From the NCBI GenBank assembly GCA_020051815.1, contig JAGVQF010000017.1:1-10821 (forward strand): a stretch of 10,821 nucleotides of DNA, written 5' to 3'. Below are positions 8,133 through 10,821 of this stretch, one piece after another. Every line of letters starts with the position of its first letter. Within the stretch, counting starts at the first letter, position 1. This DNA comes from Candidatus Saganbacteria bacterium (GTDB lineage Bacteria; Margulisbacteria; WOR-1; O2-12-FULL-45-9; XYB2-FULL-48-7). Position numbers and translations under genes: made by a program. The notes under the pieces are model-generated. The model worked only from the letters and a program-made list of their open reading frames with translations, did not search any database and had not been told where the DNA came from.

Positions 8133-8164
8133 GTCACGGGTCACGAGTCACGGGTCACGAGTCA
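8133..8164. repeat. Heptamer array between thpR and recA, GTCACGR units
   Basis: Four 7-base units, GTCACGG, GTCACGA, GTCACGG and GTCACGA, are followed by GTCA; equivalently, a 14-base unit occurs twice plus a tail. Read on the minus strand the units are TGACYCG, and the first TGA is the stop codon of thpR. Because 7 is one more than a multiple of 3, successive TGAs fall in all three frames. The array fills most of the 50-base thpR-recA gap. It is the same family as the in-frame array at 4082-4106 in valS. Confidence 0.85.
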
Positions 8165-8683
8165 AAGGATCACGTCTTTAATCTTTTCGTAGACTGGGCC
8201 TTTTGGAGTGAGAGTGCTTTTCATGACTAAAATCTTATCTATGCGTACTACTCCGAACTCCGAACTTTTGAAACTCCGAACTCTCTCAACTAACTTATCA
8301 ACTCCCTTATGTGTCTTGATCCTGCCAATTGTCGCGTGCGAAACAAATTCTTTCTCATCGAGCCAGCGAGCTAAATTTTCCAGTTTGTCCTGTCCCTGAC
8401 TGACCCCGACCCAAACAACGCGGGGCTGTTTTCCCTCGGGAAAAGTCCCCATCCCCTCCAACTTTATCTCGAATGCTCCCGTCCCTCCGACTTTTTCTTC
8501 TATCGATCCCAACCATCTATCGATCTCTTTGTCCGCCACTTCGCCAATAAACTTTAACGTCAGGTGCAGATTTTGCTCTTCAACCCATTTAACCGTCGCG
8601 CCTGCCGACTTTAGCTGATCGATCAACTCGCCGATCTTCTTTCTGACATCTGCCGGCAACTCAACCGCGACAAAGATACGCAT
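8162..8683 (-). CDS. thpR: RNA 2',3'-cyclic phosphodiesterase (2H family)
   Basis: This is a 2H phosphoesterase of the LigT/ThpR family, which opens 2',3'-cyclic phosphates on RNA; some members were named for 2'-5' RNA ligase activity. The 173-residue protein starts MRIFVAVELP, as is usual. It carries the two catalytic HxT motifs, HLT at residues 40-42 (LHLTLKFIGE) and HAT at 116-118 (SHATIGRIK), and the C-terminal STLTPKGPVYE signature. The segment between LENLARWL and SHATIG is about ten residues shorter than in many homologues. The start is the ATG at 8683; GGTGAGGG just upstream could serve as ribosome binding site and is itself part of the hairpin repeat. The stop codon is supplied by the heptamer array downstream. 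A further heptamer repeat codes for residues 133-145. Its place between cinA and recA is seen in several phyla. By eye it is less GC-rich than its neighbours. Confidence 0.92.
   Translation of the reverse strand: MRIFVAVELPADVRKKIGELIDQLKSAGATVKWVEEQNLHLTLKFIGEVADKEIDRWLGSIEEKVGGTGAFEIKLEGMGTFPEGKQPRVVWVGVSQGQDKLENLARWLDEKEFVSHATIGRIKTHKGVDKLVERVRSFKSSEFGVVRIDKILVMKSTLTPKGPVYEKIKDVIL
8250..8286 (-). repeat. In-frame heptamer repeat in thpR, TCGGAGT units
   Basis: On the plus strand the units are ACTCCGA, ACTCCGA, ACTTTTG, two extra A, ACTCCGA and the diverged ACTCTCT. On the coding strand this gives TCGGAGT units and encodes about residues 133-145 (ERVRSFKSSEFGV). In homologues this is the variable stretch ahead of the strand leading to the LTPKGP signature. 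The sequence just beyond it (8286-8305, CAACTAACTTATCAACTCCC) may be a further degenerate repeat, which I would not press. Confidence 0.6.
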
Positions 8684-8684
8684 T

Positions 8685-8737
8685 GGCCCTCACCCGCCTA
8701 CGCGAACCGACCTCCCTCTCCCAGAGGGAGAGGGTAG
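8685..8737. repeat. REP-like hairpin element, copy B (5' of thpR)
   Basis: This is the second copy of the element at 6996-7050. It has the same GGCCCTCACCCGC block (8685-8697), an 18-base spacer of different sequence, and the same hairpin (CCCTCTCCC arm, AGA loop, GGGAGAGGG arm). The conserved block ends one base before the thpR ATG, and its complement GGTGAGGG is the only ribosome-binding-like sequence there. The orientation relative to the downstream gene is the same as for copy A and rny. The element fills most of the cinA-thpR gap once the cinA frame is restored. Confidence 0.8.
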
Positions 8738-8746
8738 GAACATTTT

Positions 8747-9306
8747 TTAGCGAATAACATCTTCACCGCCGAGATAGAGCCAGAGCAATCCCAGGCAGGC
8801 CTGGGCCGCCTTTTCCCGTATCTCCGTCCGGGTCCCCTGCAGGTTCAACTCTTTCCATTCTACAGAGTTGTCCCCCCCGCCAGCGCGATATAGACCCGGC
8901 CAACCGGCGCCGGCGGGATCGGCGCGGGCCCGGCCACCCCTGTAGCCGAGAGGCCGATGTCGGTCCTGAATCTTTTTTTGATCTCTTCAGCCATCGAGAC
9001 CGCCACTTCTTTGCTCACCAAGCCGTGTTGGCTGATGAGCGCGGCCGGCACGCCGACCTGCGTGACTTTTATCCGCGGCGAATAGGAGACAATGCCGCCG
9101 ATAAAATAATCAGAACTGCCCAGCACATTGGTCAGCCGGCTGCTGATCTGGCCGCCCGTGACCGATTCCGCCACCGAAACCGTCTGCTTGTTTTTTTTTA
9201 ACAGATCGGCGATCTCTCGGTCGGTCGTCCGCCCGATCACCGAAAGGACTTTGGTAAAAAAGTCCTCTAATTTAATTTCAACTGTTTGAGGAACCGGCTC
9301 TGCCAC
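8747..9306 (-). CDS. cinA: CinA C-terminal-type nicotinamide-nucleotide amidohydrolase, frameshifted
   Basis: The CinA/PncC amidohydrolase domain deamidates nicotinamide mononucleotide to nicotinate mononucleotide in pyridine-nucleotide salvage. Visible hallmarks are AESVTGG (catalytic Ser47; Cys is usual where Val stands), GSSDYFIGGIVSYS, HGLVSKEVAVSMAE, SATGVAGP and PVGRVYIALAGG. The literal frame stops early at 8860-8862, giving 148 residues. Reading one base back across a run of seven G (plus-strand C at 8872-8878) restores the expected end: DNSVEWKELNLQG, then REKAAQACLGLL, to a TAA at 8747-8749. That makes 186 residues. The start is taken as GTG at 9306 because GGGAGG lies 9 bases upstream; an ATG at 9423 would only add out-of-frame pgsA sequence. 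No N-terminal MoCF-like domain is present, so this is the short form. The break may be a real mutation, a slippage site or a sequencing error. Confidence 0.82.
8872..8878. other. Homopolymer run (7 G on coding strand) at cinA frameshift
   Basis: The coding strand reads GCG-GGG-GGG-ACA here. One more G, or a one-base backward slip, gives GCG-GGG-GGG-GAC and joins the conserved upstream and downstream halves of CinA. Homopolymers of this length are known sites of replication slippage, transcriptional slippage and sequencing error; the sequence alone does not separate these. Confidence 0.8.
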
Positions 9307-9812
9307 AGGTACGCGCCTCCCGAGATATAGGCCAGGATCACCGCCAGCCACAGGACCAGGCCGGCGAGCGGCAGGCTCAAGATCGACAAAAAGACCGCCA
9401 GCATCTCCACGATCGTTTTCCATTTGGCGACCGGACTGGCCGCGAAAACGCCCTTGGTGCGCAGGCTGGTGATGACAAATTCACGCGCGATCAGGAACAT
9501 AACCGGCACCGGGCTTACTTTGCCCAGCGAAGTCAGGCCGACCAAGAGGGTCAGGACCAGGATCTTATCCGCCAGGGGATCGAGCTGTTTGCCCAGTTCC
9601 GAGACTTGCTTGTATTTTCTGGCCACATAGCCGTCGATGGCGTCGGAAAACGCGAGCAGGACAAAGACGGCCGCCGACAGGCCCCAAAAGCCGGTCAAGA
9701 GAAAGGCCAGGGAGAGGGGGATGAGAGCTATTCTTAAAAGAGTGATGCGGTTGGCTAAGGTCAAATCAGACAACCGATGAGGTCGTAGGTTTTGGCGCCG
9801 GTTATCCGGCAC
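9267..9812 (-). CDS. pgsA: CDP-diacylglycerol--glycerol-3-phosphate 3-phosphatidyltransferase
   Basis: PgsA joins CDP-diacylglycerol and glycerol-3-phosphate to form phosphatidylglycerophosphate, the committed step to phosphatidylglycerol and cardiolipin, in the inner membrane. The 181-residue protein has the full CDP-alcohol phosphotransferase signature: Asp57, Asp60, Gly61, Ala64, Arg65, Gly74, Asp78 and Asp82 (in DAIDGYVARKYK and GKQLDPLAD). It also has several hydrophobic helices and the REFVITSLR segment. The GTG at 9812 is chosen because GGAGGG (9821-9826) lies 8 bases upstream; it overlaps rimO by 52 bases. The alternative is a TTG at 9764 sharing two bases with the rimO stop. That would begin nearer the conserved NRITLLRI, as in most homologues, but has no visible ribosome binding site. 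Its own 3' end overlaps the probable cinA start by 40 bases. Confidence 0.95.
   Translation of the reverse strand: MPDNRRQNLRPHRLSDLTLANRITLLRIALIPLSLAFLLTGFWGLSAAVFVLLAFSDAIDGYVARKYKQVSELGKQLDPLADKILVLTLLVGLTSLGKVSPVPVMFLIAREFVITSLRTKGVFAASPVAKWKTIVEMLAVFLSILSLPLAGLVLWLAVILAYISGGAYLWQSRFLKQLKLN
9316..9321 (-). promoter_or_regulatory. Probable ribosome binding site of cinA
   Basis: GGGAGG on the minus strand, inside the end of pgsA, lies 9 bases before the GTG at 9306 and supports that start over the upstream ATG at 9423. It also encodes part of the pgsA residues SGGA, so chance cannot be excluded. Confidence 0.5.
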
Positions 9813-10821
9813 TTAACGATCCCTCCCGGTTGAAGATTATTGGAGCCCTTAACCAGCACAGAGCCATCGATCTCGGGAGCATCCGCGCTGCTGCGGCCGA
9901 TAAAGCCGCCGCGGACCTGCCGTTCGATGATTGTTTCAACTTTTCGTCCGATCATTTTTTTGTTGAGCTCCCTGGAGATGCCGGCCTGGACCCGCATCAG
10001 TCGATTTAAACGTTCGATCTTTTTCCGCTCGGCCAGCTGCCCCCTCATTTTGCTCGCAGCCGTGCCGTTTTCTCTCTGGTATGTAAAACCGCCGAGGCGG
10101 TTAAACTTTACGCGGCGGATAAGATCGATCAGCTCCTCGAACTCGGCCTCGCCTTCACCGGGAAAACCGACGATGACCGTGGTCCGAAGCGCTATGCCTG
10201 GTATGCGCCTCCTGATTTTTGAGATTAAATTTTCAAGGCCCTGCCCCGACAGAGCGGGGCGGTTCATCAACTGTAAAATCTTATCACAGGCATGCTGGAT
10301 TGGCAAGTCAAGATACTTGACGATCTTCTTTTCCTGGGCGATCACCTCAAGCGTTTCATCGGTCAGGTGCGATGGGTAGGTGTAGAGGAGGCGGAGCCAT
10401 TTTAGCCCATCGATTTTGGCGGTCTGGCGCAATAATTGCGCCAGGTTTGGGTAAGCAGCAGTGTCTTCGGCTATAAAGATGACTTCTTTAACTCCGCGCT
10501 TCACCAAAAGTTCAACTTCTTTCAATATATCTGCCATTTCCCGGTGCCGGAAGCGGCCACGAATTTTTGGAATAAGGCAGTAGGAGCAGGCGTTGTCGCA
10601 GCCTTCGGCGATCTTGACGTAGGCGTACCAGGGCGGGGTGGCTTTTATCCGCGGTGAGCTGTAGTTAAACAGGCCGAGAGAGTCAACAGACCCATCGATA
10701 AACTTGGATAATGACGAATGACGAATTACGAATAAAGAATTAAGGTATTTCGGCAAACATCCGGCGATTAATAACTGCTGGCACTTCCCCTTCTTTTTCC
10801 ACTCCGCCATTTCTTTGATCG
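9761..10821 (-). CDS. rimO: Ribosomal protein uS12 methylthiotransferase RimO (5' partial)
   Basis: RimO is a radical-SAM enzyme with two iron-sulfur clusters that methylthiolates a conserved Asp of ribosomal protein S12. The frame enters from the right edge (I-K-E-M-A-E-W), so the Met at 10810 is not the start and roughly the first quarter of the protein lies outside. Visible parts are the last Cys of the N-terminal cluster domain (LLIAGCLP), the radical-SAM triad CDNACSYC after VKIAEG, IPKIRGRFRHR, LLYTYPSHLTDE, LDLPIQHACDKIL, TVIVGFPGE and a C-terminal TRAM domain with ADAPEIDGSV and YDLIG. ADAPEIDG points to RimO rather than the tRNA enzyme MiaB. The 35 bases after AGCLPKY are a heptamer array (10710-10744) that replaces the helix usually found there. 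A small palindrome lies at 10243-10260. Confidence 0.96.
   Translation of the reverse strand, partial: IKEMAEWKKKGKCQQLLIAGCLPKYLNSLFVIRHSSLSKFIDGSVDSLGLFNYSSPRIKATPPWYAYVKIAEGCDNACSYCLIPKIRGRFRHREMADILKEVELLVKRGVKEVIFIAEDTAAYPNLAQLLRQTAKIDGLKWLRLLYTYPSHLTDETLEVIAQEKKIVKYLDLPIQHACDKILQLMNRPALSGQGLENLISKIRRRIPGIALRTTVIVGFPGEGEAEFEELIDLIRRVKFNRLGGFTYQRENGTAASKMRGQLAERKKIERLNRLMRVQAGISRELNKKMIGRKVETIIERQVRGGFIGRSSADAPEIDGSVLVKGSNNLQPGGIVKCRITGAKTYDLIGCLI
9821..9826 (-). promoter_or_regulatory. Possible ribosome binding site of pgsA
   Basis: GGAGGG on the minus strand, inside the end of rimO, lies 8 bases before the GTG at 9812. It supports the longer pgsA start, in the same style as the GGGAGG-GTG arrangement of cinA. 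The sequence also codes for rimO residues PGG, so the evidence is moderate. Confidence 0.45.
10243..10260. repeat. Short in-frame palindrome in rimO
   Basis: GCCCCG, a 6-base loop ACAGAG, then CGGGGC, within the codons for NRPALSGQ in RimO. Homologues here have a variable turn after the MNR/MKR motif, and this protein seems about one residue longer. The stem is only 6 bp, so chance is possible. Confidence 0.35.
10710..10744 (-). repeat. In-frame heptamer array in rimO, AATKACG units
   Basis: On the plus strand five consecutive 7-base units read AATGACG, AATGACG, AATTACG, AATAAAG and AATTAAG. The coding strand reads this as LNSLFVIRHSSL directly after AGCLPKY. Most RimO proteins have a charged helix of the type ELLKEIPEVD at this place. 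The local A+T richness differs strongly from the flanking codons. The frame used avoids the TAA that one of the other two minus-strand frames would meet. Confidence 0.75.

Noticed and set aside
8112..8161. SOS (LexA) operator or promoter ahead of recA
   Set aside because: I find no inverted GAAC/GTTC pair or the CTGT-type box, and no convincing -35/-10 pair; the gap is almost filled by the heptamer array and the ribosome binding site.
8133..8164. CRISPR array
   Set aside because: The units are 7 bases long and contiguous with no spacers; CRISPR repeats are much longer and separated by unique sequence.
9307..9423. Extension of cinA upstream to an ATG at 9423
   Set aside because: These codons overlap pgsA in another frame, encode a Gly/Pro/Arg-rich sequence with no likeness to CinA, and lack a good ribosome binding site; the GTG at 9306 fits better.

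Overview
The window is gene-dense bacterial chromosome with no tRNA, rRNA, CRISPR array, prophage or insertion sequence that I can see. It holds ten protein genes in two converging blocks. The plus-strand block (positions 2-4619) is ftsH (5' end outside the window), a glutamate formimidoyltransferase and valS. The minus-strand block, read from the right edge, is rimO (5' end outside), pgsA, cinA, thpR, recA, rny and ymdB (10821 down to 4620). The blocks meet with no spacer: the valS stop codon ends at 4619 and the ymdB stop codon begins at 4620. No gap between genes exceeds about 100 bases.

The organism cannot be named from this sequence. The genes use the standard code, are moderately GC-rich and look vertically inherited. 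The order pgsA-cinA-(thpR)-recA-rny-ymdB resembles Bacillota, Thermotogota and several uncultured candidate phyla. That order, together with the abundance of short repeats, makes me suspect an uncultured lineage assembled from a metagenome, but this is inference only.

Functionally, the plus block covers membrane protein quality control (FtsH), a one-carbon transfer from formiminoglutamate to tetrahydrofolate, and charging of tRNA-Val. The minus block covers modification of ribosomal protein S12 (RimO), phosphatidylglycerophosphate synthesis (PgsA), pyridine-nucleotide repair (CinA), a 2H RNA phosphodiesterase (ThpR), recombination (RecA), mRNA decay (RNase Y) and a YmdB-type phosphodiesterase. 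Overlaps and small gaps suggest that each block is transcribed together.

The genes are ordinary; the repeats inside and between them are not. Tandem arrays of 7-base units occur in valS, rimO and thpR and between thpR and recA. Arrays of roughly 8-base units occur twice more in valS. A 34-base imperfect palindrome sits in valS and a smaller one in rimO. Two matching copies of a roughly 55-base hairpin element lie just upstream of rny and of thpR, in the same orientation to the gene. All the in-gene repeats keep the frame open and appear to fall in variable parts of otherwise conserved housekeeping proteins. Separately, cinA is split by a one-base frameshift at a run of seven G, and the next frame encodes the missing C-terminus of the family.
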